A stretch of 64,000 nt of DNA from Gammaproteobacteria bacterium (lineage in GTDB: Bacteria > Pseudomonadota > Gammaproteobacteria > Pseudomonadales > Azotimanducaceae). A program made the position numbers and the translations under genes. The DNA lies in the NCBI GenBank assembly GCA_030425195.1, contig JAUIAV010000009.1, positions 169,223 through 233,222 of the forward strand. Direction: 5' to 3'. This document shows, one piece after another, positions 18,113 to 28,063 of this stretch (positions are counted from its first letter, which is position 1; every line of letters begins with the position of its first letter). The notes below the pieces were generated by a model that ran no database searches, was not told the DNA's origin, and saw only the letters and a list, made by a program, of their open reading frames with translations.

Positions 18113-19183
18113 TCATCCGGCGACCGTTGTGGCAGCCCGTTCGATGGCGGTGACGATGAGGCCGACCGAGTCGGGCGGCTGAAAGCCGGCGATTTTGCCA
18201 GATTCGGTCTCGGTTTCTGCAAGTATTTCGTCAACGGCGGCCACCAGCGTCTCCACCGAGAGCACGTCTTCCTGGAGCACGTGGCTGAATCCCTCGGCCT
18301 CCGCCCAGGCGGCATTCTCGATCTGATCGCCCCGGCTGGCCTTCCGTGACAGCGGGATCAGGAGGTTAGGCTTCCGGAGGCAGAGCAGCTCATAGAGGCT
18401 GTTCGCACCTGCCCGGGAAACGACGGCGGTAGCCGCTGCGAGCAGGTCGCCCCACTCATCCCGCACGTATTCGAAGGGGTGATAGTCCGGCAGTTCCACG
18501 GGAACCACCCGGCCCGGTCCGCAGACGTGGACGATCACCGCCCGTCGTACGAGCTCGGGCAGCGCCTTGCGCACCACCGAATTGATCGCCTCCGCACCCA
18601 GGCTGCCACCGGTGACGACGAGGACGGGCTTCTCACCGCCGGCGCCGATCAGCGCGCGTCCCCGGTCCGCCTCACCGTCAAGGAGCGCCGGGCGGACGGG
18701 CGTTCCGGTGTAGATCACGTCTCCCGGAAATCGTGGCGGCCGGGTTGCCGGAAAGTTCACGCACAGGGTCCGCACGAACGGCAGGGCCAGCCGGTTGGCC
18801 AGTCCGGGGGTGAGGTCGGACTCGTGGGCGACCACCGGGATCCGCCAGCACCAGGCCGCGAAGACCACCGGGAAGCTCACGAAGCCACCCTTACTGAACA
18901 CCACGTCCGGGCGCAGTCGTCGGATCAGAACCAGCGCCTGAACGATCCCGAGCAGCACCCGGAAGGCATCCAGCAGATTTTCCAGAGAGAAGTACCGTCT
19001 GAGCTTGCCGGCGGCGATGCGGTGGTAGGTCACCGCCAGCGGCGCTACCAGCGTCCGTTCCAGCTCGATGCCGCTGCCGATGAAGTCCACCTGCACGCCC
19101 CGGTCGATGAAAGCCTGCATGACGGGCAGCGCGGGCACCACATGACCCGCCGTGCCGCCGCCGGTGACCACCAGGCGTTTCAC
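18113..19183 (-). CDS. MurG2-type UDP-GlcNAc glycosyltransferase (MurG paralogue)
   Basis: GT28-family glycosyltransferase, 356 residues. MurG adds GlcNAc to lipid I on the inner leaflet. The first loop is GGGTAGHVVPALP. The rest matches, from memory, the second MurG type found in Bacillus rather than the usual proteobacterial one: AAGKLRRYFSLENL, DVVFSKGGFVSFPVV, HESDLTPGLANRLA, SRAGANSLYELL and LIPLSRKASRGDQIENA. It is outside any dcw cluster. Its ATG overlaps the hda stop by 4 bp and serA follows. Whether it makes lipid II or another glycolipid is unknown. Confidence 0.82.
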   Translation of the reverse strand: MKRLVVTGGGTAGHVVPALPVMQAFIDRGVQVDFIGSGIELERTLVAPLAVTYHRIAAGKLRRYFSLENLLDAFRVLLGIVQALVLIRRLRPDVVFSKGGFVSFPVVFAAWCWRIPVVAHESDLTPGLANRLALPFVRTLCVNFPATRPPRFPGDVIYTGTPVRPALLDGEADRGRALIGAGGEKPVLVVTGGSLGAEAINSVVRKALPELVRRAVIVHVCGPGRVVPVELPDYHPFEYVRDEWGDLLAAATAVVSRAGANSLYELLCLRKPNLLIPLSRKASRGDQIENAAWAEAEGFSHVLQEDVLSVETLVAAVDEILAETETESGKIAGFQPPDSVGLIVTAIERAATTVAG

Positions 19184-19884
19184 AGGGACAGGGTCTCCTT
19201 GATCAGCGGTATGGTGACCGCGCGCTGTTCCGCAAGCGCCTGCTCATCGAGGCGCTTCAGCTGCGCGAGCAGCTCGGGCAGCGAGCGGACGGCCCGGTGC
19301 AGCCAGTAGTCGAGCACCGGCTCGGTCAGCGTCAGCCCCTGCCGGTGAGCGGCCGCCGTGAGAATGTCCCTCAATCCCCGGTCGTCCGGAGGCGATACCC
19401 GATAGCCGGGCAGCGCCCGGAAACGGGACGCGAGGTCCGGCAGCCGGAACCGGATCCTCTGCGCCGGGTGCAGGGCCGCCGCGATCAGCTGCCCGCCTCT
19501 CTGCAGCTGACCCTGGTAAACGGCCATGAGCGCCGTCTCCCGCGACCGGTCGCCGAGCCAGACATCCACGTCGTCCAGTGCCACCAGATCCGCCTCCAGG
19601 GCGTCCAGCACTTCCACCCCGCCCGGCAGTTCCGAGAGGGGCACGTACAGGGCCCGACGACCCGCCTGCTCCGCCGCCTGACAGGCGGCTTCCAGCAGAT
19701 GGCTGCGCCCGGAACCCGGCTCTGCGCGGATCCACACACCCATCCCGTCACCTTCGACGGCAAGCGCCTTCAGCCGGCAGACCAGCTCTCCATTCGCCCC
19801 GGTGTGAAAATTCCCGAACCGGTTCAGGACCCGCGCCCTGAGCGGTATGGGCAGCTGCCGCGTTCGATCAGCCAACGTGATCAC
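19180..19884 (-). CDS. hda: DnaA regulatory inactivator Hda
   Basis: AAA+ homologue of DnaA domain III that, with the DNA-loaded clamp, stimulates ATP hydrolysis by DnaA and prevents re-initiation. A GTG start at 19884 gives VITLADRTRQLPIPLRARV, the usual N-terminus; the longer frame to 20040 lies inside the upstream gene. Walker A-like EPGSGRSHLLEAA, Walker B LVALDDVDVWLG and sensor region SRFRALPGYRVSPP are visible. It overlaps the CDP-alcohol transferase gene by 17 bp, as part of an operon seen in Pseudomonas. Confidence 0.9.
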   Translation of the reverse strand: MITLADRTRQLPIPLRARVLNRFGNFHTGANGELVCRLKALAVEGDGMGVWIRAEPGSGRSHLLEAACQAAEQAGRRALYVPLSELPGGVEVLDALEADLVALDDVDVWLGDRSRETALMAVYQGQLQRGGQLIAAALHPAQRIRFRLPDLASRFRALPGYRVSPPDDRGLRDILTAAAHRQGLTLTEPVLDYWLHRAVRSLPELLAQLKRLDEQALAEQRAVTIPLIKETLSL

Positions 19885-20458
19885 CGCCGGGCGAATGCCG
19901 CGCCCGGCCATGCCGCCAGGCTTTACGGCCCCAGATGCGGACATAGTCGAGGCCGCTGACCACACCGAGCACCGCCAGGAGATAGAAGCACCAGGGATCC
20001 ACGATCCGGATCGACAGCTCGGACAGCTGGCCGAAACCACAGAGGCCCAGCAGCAGCATCAGCAGCGTGACGATCTGGGTCGCCGTGTTCGCTTTGCTGA
20101 TCATGGTCGGCGCGAACTCGATGGGCTCGAAGAAGAGCCGGTAGGCACCGGCACCACCCATGATCACCGCATCCCGACCGAGCACGATGGCGGCCACCCA
20201 GACCGGGATGTAGCCCTGCACGGTGAAGATGATGAAGGTGGCCGCCACCAGCAGCTTGTCGGCCACGGGATCCATGGCCGCCCCGAACCGGCTCATCCAG
20301 CCGAAGCGTCTCGCCATCCAGCCGTCCAGCGCGTCACTGGCGCCGGCCACGGCCATCAGAACAAGGGCTTCGACGTATCGGGTTTCCAGGAGCAGCCAGC
20401 CGGTAGGGAACACCAGCAGAATCCTGAGCACGGTGATGACGTTGGGCAGCTGAGACAA
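19868..20458 (-). CDS. CDP-alcohol phosphatidyltransferase (PgsA-like)
   Basis: Integral membrane enzyme that transfers a phosphatidyl group from CDP-diacylglycerol to an alcohol. The CDP-alcohol signature D-G-x2-A-R-x8-G-x3-D-x3-D is intact in SDALDGWMARRFGWMSRFG and AAMDPVADK. About five hydrophobic helices are visible in 196 residues. The opening NVITVLRILLVFPTGWLLL resembles PgsA. The acceptor may be glycerol 3-phosphate, but paralogues of unknown specificity occur at this hda-linked position. Confidence 0.83.
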   Translation of the reverse strand: MSQLPNVITVLRILLVFPTGWLLLETRYVEALVLMAVAGASDALDGWMARRFGWMSRFGAAMDPVADKLLVAATFIIFTVQGYIPVWVAAIVLGRDAVIMGGAGAYRLFFEPIEFAPTMISKANTATQIVTLLMLLLGLCGFGQLSELSIRIVDPWCFYLLAVLGVVSGLDYVRIWGRKAWRHGRARHSPGGDHVG

Positions 20459-20465
20459 GGCGCTT

Positions 20466-21581
20466 TCAATCTCCGCCGCGCCAGACCAGCCTGAGATCCG
20501 CGTTCTCCACCCGCGCGAGCTGATCGTCGTACAGCTGTTGGTCCCGCTCGAATGTGCCGAGCAGACGCTCCGGGTCCGCCGGTGTGTCCAGCAGCAGCCA
20601 GAGGCGGCCTCCCCGGAGACCGGTCACACCCACGTTCTGGACGAACTCCAGACTTCTGAGGTAGTTGAGCAACTCGCCATAGTCCGCCGGCGAACGCAGG
20701 CCACTCACGGCGAGCTGAAGCTGACCGGCCTGGCGGCCGTGCACCACGCGTCTTGCCGCCAGCTCGTCGGCCAGCACGTCCACGGCCTCCCGGCCGTGTG
20801 CAGCCAGATCGACGCCGGAGGTGGTGAACGGAACGACCACGCCATCCACCCAGAATTCCCAGTCGCTCTCCCAGGCACGGTCATCCGCGTCGGACTCGAA
20901 TCCGGGCGCATCCGCTGCCGGAGAAACCCGGCCGAGCAGCAGCACGTCCGCCTCATACCGGCGGGAAGCCGGATCGATGACCTGGGACAGGCGTCCCCAG
21001 ACGGCCGCCGGATCCACGGCCAGCTGATCCTCCAGATCGAGGAGCGGCAGGGTCAGAGGCAGACCCCGGGCCCGGGCGCCCTGATTGAGCCCGGATACCA
21101 GCGGCACATCGCTCGCCGTGCCCAGAATCTGGCGGCTCGTCCCATCCGCCAGCACCACCCACACCAGCACCCGCTCCCGCTGCGCACGCCAGATGGGCAG
21201 GCCCGCAGCCCGGATCAGAGCCTGCACGGGATCCGGATCGAACTGGATGACCAGCTCCAGTCCGGACCGGGCGGGACCGCCGGTATCCTCCGCCGGATCC
21301 ACCGGTTCGGTGGCCACCCGGGCAAAGCGGAACTCGTTGTAATAGCGGTCCGGCGCTTCCAGCGCCTCGGCAACTTCCGGTGTGAGCGGCACATGGGCCA
21401 GCCCCGTGAGCCGGGTGAGCAGCCGCTTGAGACCCTCGGAGGCCGCCCGGCGGCGCTCGGCCGTGGACTGGTCTTCCACCGGCACCGCCACTTCGTACAT
21501 CCACGGCACCACCTCGGTCGCCCAGAGCGGACCGGCAGGGAGGAAAACGAGCAGCAGCACTAGGCGGGGCAGGACGCGCAA
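20466..21581 (-). CDS. DUF2066-family exported protein
   Basis: Protein of unknown function encoded upstream of the CDP-alcohol transferase and hda and divergent from purM, the setting typical of DUF2066 proteins. A TTG start at 21581, after an AGAGAG stretch, gives a signal peptide (LRVLPRLVLLLVFLPAGPLWA). The mature part contains the family pattern VEDQSTAERRRAASEGLKRLL and LTGLAHVPLTPEV. An upstream ATG at 21647 would prepend 22 polar residues. The mature protein is probably periplasmic. Confidence 0.78.
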   Translation of the reverse strand: MRVLPRLVLLLVFLPAGPLWATEVVPWMYEVAVPVEDQSTAERRRAASEGLKRLLTRLTGLAHVPLTPEVAEALEAPDRYYNEFRFARVATEPVDPAEDTGGPARSGLELVIQFDPDPVQALIRAAGLPIWRAQRERVLVWVVLADGTSRQILGTASDVPLVSGLNQGARARGLPLTLPLLDLEDQLAVDPAAVWGRLSQVIDPASRRYEADVLLLGRVSPAADAPGFESDADDRAWESDWEFWVDGVVVPFTTSGVDLAAHGREAVDVLADELAARRVVHGRQAGQLQLAVSGLRSPADYGELLNYLRSLEFVQNVGVTGLRGGRLWLLLDTPADPERLLGTFERDQQLYDDQLARVENADLRLVWRGGD

Positions 21582-21691
21582 ACGGCAGTCTCTCTGGTCA
21601 CTGAGGGCGGCAAGTTTACCGAATTCGCCAGGGCAGGTCTGGTACACTCTCCCGCCCTTCCAGGACCGTCAGCGGCATAGGACCTCGAGCG
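21582..21691. promoter_or_regulatory. Divergent promoter region of the DUF2066 operon and purM
   Basis: The 110-bp gap carries a TACACT box at 21643-21648 pointing to purM and TAAACT (minus strand, 21613-21618) pointing to the DUF2066 gene. Neither has a convincing -35 hexamer. No PurR-like palindrome was recognised. Confidence 0.3.
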
Positions 21692-22741
21692 TTGAGCGAC
21701 GCACCTTCTTCCGGCAAACAGGCCGGTCTCACCTACCGGGACGCCGGTGTGGACATCGATGCGGGCAACGAACTGGTCCGTCGGATCGGCCCGGCGGCGA
21801 AAGCCACCCACCGGCCGGAGCTGCTGTCGGGACTCGGTGGATTCGCGGCTCTGGCCGAGCTGCCGTCGAAGTACGCGCATCCGGTTCTCGTCACCGGAAC
21901 CGACGGGGTCGGTACCAAGCTCAAGCTCGCCATCGATCACGACCGGCATGACGGCGTCGGCCAGGACCTGGTCGCCATGTGCGCCAACGACGTGCTGGTC
22001 ACCGGCGCCGAACCCTTCCTTTTCCTCGACTACTACGCCACCGGTGCGCTGGACGTGGAGGTCGCCGAGCGGGTCATCAAGGGGATAGCCCGGGGCTGCG
22101 AGCTCGCGGGTGCGGCCCTGGTGGGCGGCGAGACCGCGGAGATGCCCGGCTTCTATCCGGGCGGCGACTACGACCTGGCCGGGTTCTGCATCGGTGTGGT
22201 GGAGAAGTCACGCATCGTCACCGGTGCGGAGCTGGCTCCGGGTGACGTGCTCATCGGCCTCGAGTCCAGCGGTCCCCACTCGAACGGCTATTCGCTGATC
22301 CGCAGGATTCTCGAAACCTCAGGTACCCGTGTCACAGGCCAGCTGCTGGACGAGCTCATGGCGCCCACCCGGATCTATGCCCGGTCGATCCTGGATCTGC
22401 AGTCCTCGCTTACCGTGAAGGGCATGAGCCACATCACCGGCGGCGGGCTCACCGAAAACCTGCCGCGGATGTTCGAGGGCAGCGGCCTGAAGGCCCTGGT
22501 GGATCTGGACAGCTGGCAGCGGCCGGACGTCTTCAACTGGCTGCAGCAGGCCGGCAACGTGGCGGAAGCGGAAATGCAGCGCACCTTCAATCTGGGCGTG
22601 GGCTTCGTGGTGGCCGTGGCGGAAGCGGACGTTGACGCAGCGCTCGAAAGCCTCGCCGCCAGTGGTGAGAGTGCGGTGCGGATCGGCGTGATGGCCGACG
22701 CCGCCGCAGAAGCGGGTGCCGGGCAGATCCTGATCGGCTGA
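21692..22741 (+). CDS. purM: Phosphoribosylformylglycinamidine cyclo-ligase (AIR synthetase)
   Basis: ATP-dependent step 5 of purine synthesis. Read from a TTG start it gives [20 protein letters not shown], matching the E. coli N-terminus. Other landmarks are [46 protein letters not shown] and [14 protein letters not shown]. Length is 349 residues. The partner gene purN, which often follows in an operon, is not here; dcd converges 13 bp downstream. Confidence 0.95.
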   Translation: MSDAPSSGKQAGLTYRDAGVDIDAGNELVRRIGPAAKATHRPELLSGLGGFAALAELPSKYAHPVLVTGTDGVGTKLKLAIDHDRHDGVGQDLVAMCANDVLVTGAEPFLFLDYYATGALDVEVAERVIKGIARGCELAGAALVGGETAEMPGFYPGGDYDLAGFCIGVVEKSRIVTGAELAPGDVLIGLESSGPHSNGYSLIRRILETSGTRVTGQLLDELMAPTRIYARSILDLQSSLTVKGMSHITGGGLTENLPRMFEGSGLKALVDLDSWQRPDVFNWLQQAGNVAEAEMQRTFNLGVGFVVAVAEADVDAALESLAASGESAVRIGVMADAAAEAGAGQILIG

Positions 22742-22754
22742 GCCTACCGGCAAC

Positions 22755-23318
22755 TCAGGGACGCGGCAGCGTCACCCCGCGCTGACCCTGGTATTTTCCA
22801 CCCCGATCCTTGTAGGTGACCTCACACTGCTCGTCCGACTGGAAAAAGAGCATCTGCGCCACCCCCTCATTGGCATAGATCTTAGCCGGCAGGTTGGTGG
22901 TGTTCGAGAATTCCAGGGTTACGTGACCTTCCCATTCCGGCTCGAGCGGCGTTACGTTCACTATGATGCCGCACCTGGCGTAGGTCGATTTTCCCAGGCA
23001 GACGGTGAGGACGTCTGACGGGATCCGGAAGTACTCCACCGTGCTCGCGAGCGCGAAGGAGTTCGGCGGGATAATGCAGACGTCACCGGAGACGTCCACG
23101 AAGCTACGCTCGTCGAACGCCTTCGGGTCCACCGTCGCAGAATAGATGTTTGTGAACACTTTGAAGTCCGATGCACAACGCACGTCGTACCCGTAACTCG
23201 AGGTGCCGTAGGAAATTACCTTCTCGTCGCCCACATAGCGGACCTGCCCCGGTTCAAAAGGCTCGATCATGCCGTTGGAGGCCATATTCCGGATCCAGCG
23301 GTCAGATTTGATGCTCAT
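22755..23318 (-). CDS. dcd: dCTP deaminase
   Basis: Trimeric enzyme that converts dCTP to dUTP for thymidylate synthesis. The opening [13 protein letters not shown], the [13 protein letters not shown] nucleotide-binding segment, GKSTYARCG and the Glu-containing [19 protein letters not shown] are all diagnostic. At 187 residues the length is standard. It lies 37 bp downstream of apbC in the same orientation, as in Pseudomonas. Confidence 0.96.
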   Translation of the reverse strand: MSIKSDRWIRNMASNGMIEPFEPGQVRYVGDEKVISYGTSSYGYDVRCASDFKVFTNIYSATVDPKAFDERSFVDVSGDVCIIPPNSFALASTVEYFRIPSDVLTVCLGKSTYARCGIIVNVTPLEPEWEGHVTLEFSNTTNLPAKIYANEGVAQMLFFQSDEQCEVTYKDRGGKYQGQRGVTLPRP

Positions 23319-23355
23319 TGTTGTCGCTCTGCTCTTTCCAGTCGAAGGGGCACGC

Positions 23356-24384
23356 TCAATCGTCCGTCATCGTGATCTCAATGTCGCCGGCAGAGTGACC
23401 GCCCCGGCTCGAAGCCCAGAGGCGCGCGGCCATGTGGCGGGCCGCCTGCCGGTAGACGGCGGCGATCGCTCCGTCGGGGTCGGCCGCCACCGTCGGCGTG
23501 CCACCATCGGCCTGCTCGCGGATCTCCATGGCAAGCGGCAGCGCGCCCAGCAGCGGCACGCCGCATTCAGCCGCAATCCGCTCCCCGCCTCCGGTGCCGA
23601 ACAGCGGGCTTGCCGTGCCGCACTCCGGGCAGACGAACGTGCTCATGTTCTCCACAACGCCGAGCACCTCGATGTCCACCTTGCGGAACATCTCGATGCC
23701 CTTGCGCGCGTCCAGAAGGGCGATGTCCTGGGGGGTGGTGACGATCACCGCACCCGAGACGGGCACCCGCTGAGACAGCGTGAGCTGGATGTCGCCGGTG
23801 CCCGGCGGCATGTCGACGATCAGGTAATCCAGGTCCTGCCAGGCGGTCTGTCCGATGAGCTGCTGCAGCGCACCGGAGACCATGGGGCCGCGCCAGACCA
23901 TGGGCGTGGACTCGGTGATCAGGAAGCTCATGGACATGGCCTGGATGCCGTGAGCCTTGATCGGCAGAAACGTCTTGCCGTCCCTCGTTTCGGGGCGTTT
24001 GCCCTCCGGGACGCCGAGCATCATCCCCTGGCTGGGGCCATAGATGTCCGCGTCCAGCAGCCCCACCTTGGCGCCTTCCGCTGAGAGCGCGAGCGCGAGG
24101 TTGACGGCGGTGGTGGATTTCCCCACGCCCCCCTTCGCCGAGGCGACGGCGATGATGTGCTTCACCTGATTGAAGCCGCGGCCGGCAGGTGGCGAGAAGC
24201 GCAGGTCCAGGTCCACGGTATCCACGTTCAGATGCCCGGCCAGCGCCCGGGCATAGTCGGCTTCCGCGCCTGCGGCAGGGTATCCCAGGGTGACGCTCAC
24301 CCGGTTGCCGCTGCTCAGTACCCGGACGCCGAGCTCTCCCCAGGAGATGCCCAGGCAGGGATCCTTGAAAGTCTCGACACCCAT
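23356..24384 (-). CDS. apbC: Iron-sulfur cluster carrier ATPase ApbC/Mrp
   Basis: P-loop NTPase of the Mrp/NBP35 family that binds and transfers Fe-S clusters. The deviant Walker A is [19 protein letters not shown] near residue 85. Later motifs are [29 protein letters not shown] and the cluster-binding CPEC pair near residues 265-268. A MIP18-like N-terminal part precedes the ATPase, but it is short and degenerate. It is divergent from metG, a widely conserved gammaproteobacterial pair, with a 131-bp gap. Confidence 0.93.
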   Translation of the reverse strand: MGVETFKDPCLGISWGELGVRVLSSGNRVSVTLGYPAAGAEADYARALAGHLNVDTVDLDLRFSPPAGRGFNQVKHIIAVASAKGGVGKSTTAVNLALALSAEGAKVGLLDADIYGPSQGMMLGVPEGKRPETRDGKTFLPIKAHGIQAMSMSFLITESTPMVWRGPMVSGALQQLIGQTAWQDLDYLIVDMPPGTGDIQLTLSQRVPVSGAVIVTTPQDIALLDARKGIEMFRKVDIEVLGVVENMSTFVCPECGTASPLFGTGGGERIAAECGVPLLGALPLAMEIREQADGGTPTVAADPDGAIAAVYRQAARHMAARLWASSRGGHSAGDIEITMTDD

Positions 24385-24515
24385 CTGACTCGAGAGTTCG
24401 CCTTGCCGTTGAGGTCGCGCATTATAGGTGAGTTGCCGGTATAGTCGCGCTTTTTCATCGGCTCACGAACCTCTGACGAAACGCCTGCCCGGAAAAACAG
24501 GCCCCGGAAGAAGAC

Positions 24516-26582
24516 ATGCCCGGAACAACCTCCTCAAGCAGCCCCCGAAGAATCCTGGTCACCAGCGCGCTGCCCTACATCAATGGCGCCATCCACCTCG
24601 GTCATCTTCTGGAGCACATCCAGACCGACATCTGGGTGCGGTACCAGCGCATGCGCGGCCATCAGGTGATCTACGTGTGCGCCGACGATACCCACGGCAC
24701 CGCGACGATGCTGATGGCGGAGGAACGGGGCATGGCACCGGAGACGCTGATCGAGACGATCCGCGCGGAGCACGCCCGGGATTTCGAAGGTTTCCTGATC
24801 AGCCATGACAACTACTACTCGACACACTCGGAGGAGAACCGGGAGATCTCCGAGCTCATCTTCACGCGTCTGAAGGACAAGGGCCTGATCTTCACCGACG
24901 AGGTCTCCCAGCTCTACGACCCCGAGCGGCAGCTCTTTCTCGCCGACCGCTTCGTGCGCGGCGAATGCCCGAACTGCGGTGCCGCCGATCAGCCCGGAGA
25001 CAACTGCGACGTCTGCAGTGCCACCTACGATGCCATGGAGCTGAAGAATCCCCGCTCCACACTGTCGGGCGCAGCCCCGGAAATACGTGCTTCAGAGCAC
25101 TACTTCTTCGATCTGCCTCAGTATCAGGACTTCCTCAGGGACTGGCTGGCCAGCGGCGCGGTGCAACCCGAAGTCGCCAACAAGCTCGGGGAGTGGCTGG
25201 AAGCCGGCCTCAAGCCCTGGGATATCTCCCGGGATGCGCCTTACTTCGGATTTCTGATCCCCGGCACCGCGGACAAGTACTTTTATGTCTGGATGGACGC
25301 ACCCATCGGCTACATGGCCAGCTTCAGGAACTATGCCGACCGGCACAACGAAGTGTCCTTCGATGAATTCTGGAACGCCGGTGCCGCGACCGAGGTCCAC
25401 CATTTCATCGGCAAGGACATCATCAACTTCCACGCGCTGTTCTGGCCCTCCGTCCTGGACGGTGCCGGGTTCAGAACGCCGACAAGGATTCACACACACG
25501 GCTTCATCACCGTGGACGGTACCCGGATGTCCAAATCCCGGGGGACCTTCATCAACGCGGCCACCTATCTGGAATACATGGAGCCCGAGTATCTGCGTTA
25601 CTACTACGCAACCAAGCTCACGGGCACGGTGGACGACATGGACATCAACCTGGACGACTTCGTCCAGCGGGTGAACTCCGACCTGGTGGGCAAGGTGGTG
25701 AACATCGCCAGCCGCTGCGCGGGCTTCATCAACAAGCAGTTCGACGGCCTGCTGGCCGGCCACCTGGATGACGAGGCGCTCTGGGCCGGGTATCAGGCCG
25801 CCGCATCCACCATCGCCGACCACTACGAGAACGATGACGTGGGCAAAGCGGTCCGTGAAATCACCCGCCTCGCCGATCTGGCCAATCAGTACATCGCGGA
25901 ACATGCACCCTGGCAGCTCATCAAGGAGGAAGGTCAGCGCGACAGGGTGCAGGCGGTCTGCAGCATGGGGCTGAACCTGTTCCGGCTGCTCATCGTCTAC
26001 CTCAAGCCCATCCTGCCGAAGATGGCGGCCGAGTCCGAAGCCTTCCTGAACGTGGACCCGCTCACCTGGGCGGACCTGGATACGCCGCTGACCGGCCACA
26101 GGGTCAATGCCTTCAAACCCCTCTTCTCGAGGCTGGAGCGGAAGACGGTGGACAAGCTCGTCGACGCATCCAGAGTTCCGGATGCATCACAGGCACAGAG
26201 CACTCCCGACCCGGCCGGGCCTGCCGCCAACCGGGCCGCGCCGGAGGCGGACGGCGGATTCATCAGCATCGACGACTTCGCGAAGGTGGAGCTGAAGGTG
26301 GCGAAGATCGTCGCCGCCAGCCCGGTGGACGGCGCGGACAAGCTGCTGGAACTCACCCTCGATCTGGGCGATGAGCAGCGCCGGGTGTTCTCCGGCATCA
26401 AGGCCGCCTATGAGGCGGACGCGCTGGTGGGTCAGCTGACGGTGGTGGTGGCCAATCTGGCGCCGAGAAAGATGCGCTTCGGCACCTCCGAAGGGATGGT
26501 ACTGGCAGCCGGTCCCGGCGGTGCCGACATATTCCTGATCCGGCCCGACAGCGGAGCCGAGCCCGGCATGATCGTGCGCTAG
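24516..26582 (+). CDS. metG: Methionyl-tRNA synthetase
   Basis: Class I synthetase charging initiator and elongator tRNA-Met. HIGH motif in [16 protein letters not shown], zinc knuckle CPNCG...CDVC around residues 149-166, and the KMSKS loop as [11 protein letters not shown]. The C-terminal EMAPII/Arc1-type tRNA-binding dimerisation domain starts near residue 585 ([15 protein letters not shown]). Length is 688 residues. A TATAGT box lies at 24440-24445 in the divergent gap. rnfA begins 12 bp after its stop, so metG and the rnf genes are probably co-transcribed. Confidence 0.97.
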   Translation: MPGTTSSSSPRRILVTSALPYINGAIHLGHLLEHIQTDIWVRYQRMRGHQVIYVCADDTHGTATMLMAEERGMAPETLIETIRAEHARDFEGFLISHDNYYSTHSEENREISELIFTRLKDKGLIFTDEVSQLYDPERQLFLADRFVRGECPNCGAADQPGDNCDVCSATYDAMELKNPRSTLSGAAPEIRASEHYFFDLPQYQDFLRDWLASGAVQPEVANKLGEWLEAGLKPWDISRDAPYFGFLIPGTADKYFYVWMDAPIGYMASFRNYADRHNEVSFDEFWNAGAATEVHHFIGKDIINFHALFWPSVLDGAGFRTPTRIHTHGFITVDGTRMSKSRGTFINAATYLEYMEPEYLRYYYATKLTGTVDDMDINLDDFVQRVNSDLVGKVVNIASRCAGFINKQFDGLLAGHLDDEALWAGYQAAASTIADHYENDDVGKAVREITRLADLANQYIAEHAPWQLIKEEGQRDRVQAVCSMGLNLFRLLIVYLKPILPKMAAESEAFLNVDPLTWADLDTPLTGHRVNAFKPLFSRLERKTVDKLVDASRVPDASQAQSTPDPAGPAANRAAPEADGGFISIDDFAKVELKVAKIVAASPVDGADKLLELTLDLGDEQRRVFSGIKAAYEADALVGQLTVVVANLAPRKMRFGTSEGMVLAAGPGGADIFLIRPDSGAEPGMIVR

Positions 26583-26594
26583 GGCGTCTCCAGC

Positions 26595-27173
26595 GTGGCG
26601 GAACTTGCGTTCATCCTGATCGGCGCGCTGCTCGTCAACAACTTCGTCCTGGCTCAGTTTCTCGGGCTCTGCCCGTTCATCGGTGCCTCCGGTCAGTACG
26701 ACACCGCCGCGGCCATGGGGCTGGCCACGACCTTCGTGCTCACGCTGGCCGCCGCGTCGAGCTGGATCATCCATCAGTTCGTCCTGCTGCCGCTGGATCT
26801 CACCTATCTCAGAATCATCGCCTTCATCGTGGTGATCGCCGGCACGGTGCAGCTGACCGAGCTCTATCTGAAGAGCACGAGCCCGCTGCTGCATCAGGTG
26901 CTCGGTATCTATCTCCCGCTCATCACCTCCAACTGCGCGGTACTCGGCGTCACGCTGCTGGCGCTGCAGCAGTCTCTGACCTTCGTGGAGACGCTGGTGT
27001 TCGCAGTCGGCGCTGCCCTGGGGTTCACACTGGTCATGGTGCTTTTCGCCGCAATCCGGGAGCGGCTGATGCACGCCCGGATTCCGGCACCGTTCGCCGG
27101 TGCGCCCATCACCCTGATCACGGCAGGCATTCTCTCCCTCGCCTTCATGGGTTTCGCGGGCTTCGGGAGCTGA
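26595..27173 (+). CDS. rnfA: Rnf/Rsx complex membrane subunit A
   Basis: Six-helix inner-membrane subunit of the Rnf (Rsx) electron-transport complex, homologous to RnfE and NqrD/E. The conserved intramembrane cysteines are C26 in FLGLCPFIG and C114 in ITSNCAVLG; in characterised complexes these pair with RnfE to hold a [2Fe-2S] cluster. It starts at GTG 12 bp after metG and is 192 residues, the normal length. It is the first gene of a compact rnfA-B-D-G-E-nth run. Confidence 0.95.
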   Translation: MAELAFILIGALLVNNFVLAQFLGLCPFIGASGQYDTAAAMGLATTFVLTLAAASSWIIHQFVLLPLDLTYLRIIAFIVVIAGTVQLTELYLKSTSPLLHQVLGIYLPLITSNCAVLGVTLLALQQSLTFVETLVFAVGAALGFTLVMVLFAAIRERLMHARIPAPFAGAPITLITAGILSLAFMGFAGFGS

Positions 27174-27175
27174 GC

Positions 27176-28063
27176 GTGCCGGGCGCGGATGTCCTGTTCC
27201 TCACCCTGCTTCTGATCCTGGTTGCCGGCGCGCTGGCCTTGGCCCGCCGGCGTTTTCCAGCCAGTGCGGCGCCCGTGGTGGATGCCATTGATGCCCTCCT
27301 GCCCCAGACCCAGTGCGCCCAGTGCGGATACCCGGGCTGCCGGCCTTACGCGGAGGCGGTAGCCGCAGGTGCATCCATCGATCTCTGTCCGCCGGGCGGC
27401 GCGGAAACCCAGCGCCAGCTGGCCGCGCTGCTTGGCCGCTCACCGGGTGAGATACTGCCGAGCCCGCGTCCGGTCCGGGCCCGCATCGACGAGTCAGAGT
27501 GCATCGGCTGTTTTCTCTGCGTGGATGCCTGCCCGGTGGATGCCATCGTCGGTGCGCCAAAGTATCTGCATACCGTGCTCGAGGAACGGTGCACGGGCTG
27601 TGAGCTCTGCCTGCCCCCCTGCCCGGTGGACTGTATCGATCTGATTCCGATCGGAGACGCCGTTCGCGCACCGCCGCCGCCTGCGACAGCGGCCGCCGAC
27701 TGCATCCGCTGCGGCCGGTGCGACGCCGCCTGCCCGGAAGGTTTGTCAGTGGAGCATCTCTGGTGGGTGAGCCGGGGCGAGGACCTGGCCGAGGCGGTGA
27801 CCGCGGGACTCGGAGACTGCATCGAGTGCGGACTCTGTAATCCCCCCTGCCCGTCAGGCATCGATCTCGTGGGCAGCTTTGTCAGTGCCCGGATCCGGCT
27901 GGCCGAACAGCGCCGAGCGGACGCGGACTCTGTGATCGCCCGCACCCATGTGGCCGAACACCAGGCGCGTCTCGCGCGTGAGGAGGCTGCAAAAACCGAT
28001 CGCCGCGCAGCCAGGCTCGAGGCGTTCAGGGCCGGTCGTTCCCCGGGAGTGTCCGGTTCGTGA
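27176..28063 (+). CDS. rnfB: RnfB fused to the C-terminal ferredoxin module of RnfC
   Basis: The protein has 295 residues, against roughly 190 for ordinary gammaproteobacterial RnfB. Residues 1-165 are RnfB: membrane anchor (7-24), cluster motif C47/C50/C55/C71, and two ferredoxin motifs (C109-C119 and C139-C149). After a Pro/Ala linker (165-174), two further motifs appear, C176/C179/C182/C186 and C215/C218/C221/C225, followed by a charged helix. This segment ([49 protein letters not shown]) resembles the C-terminus of RnfC. No RnfC NADH/FMN domain is encoded nearby; rnfD overlaps the stop by 4 bp. Confidence 0.93.
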   Translation: MPGADVLFLTLLLILVAGALALARRRFPASAAPVVDAIDALLPQTQCAQCGYPGCRPYAEAVAAGASIDLCPPGGAETQRQLAALLGRSPGEILPSPRPVRARIDESECIGCFLCVDACPVDAIVGAPKYLHTVLEERCTGCELCLPPCPVDCIDLIPIGDAVRAPPPPATAAADCIRCGRCDAACPEGLSVEHLWWVSRGEDLAEAVTAGLGDCIECGLCNPPCPSGIDLVGSFVSARIRLAEQRRADADSVIARTHVAEHQARLAREEAAKTDRRAARLEAFRAGRSPGVSGS

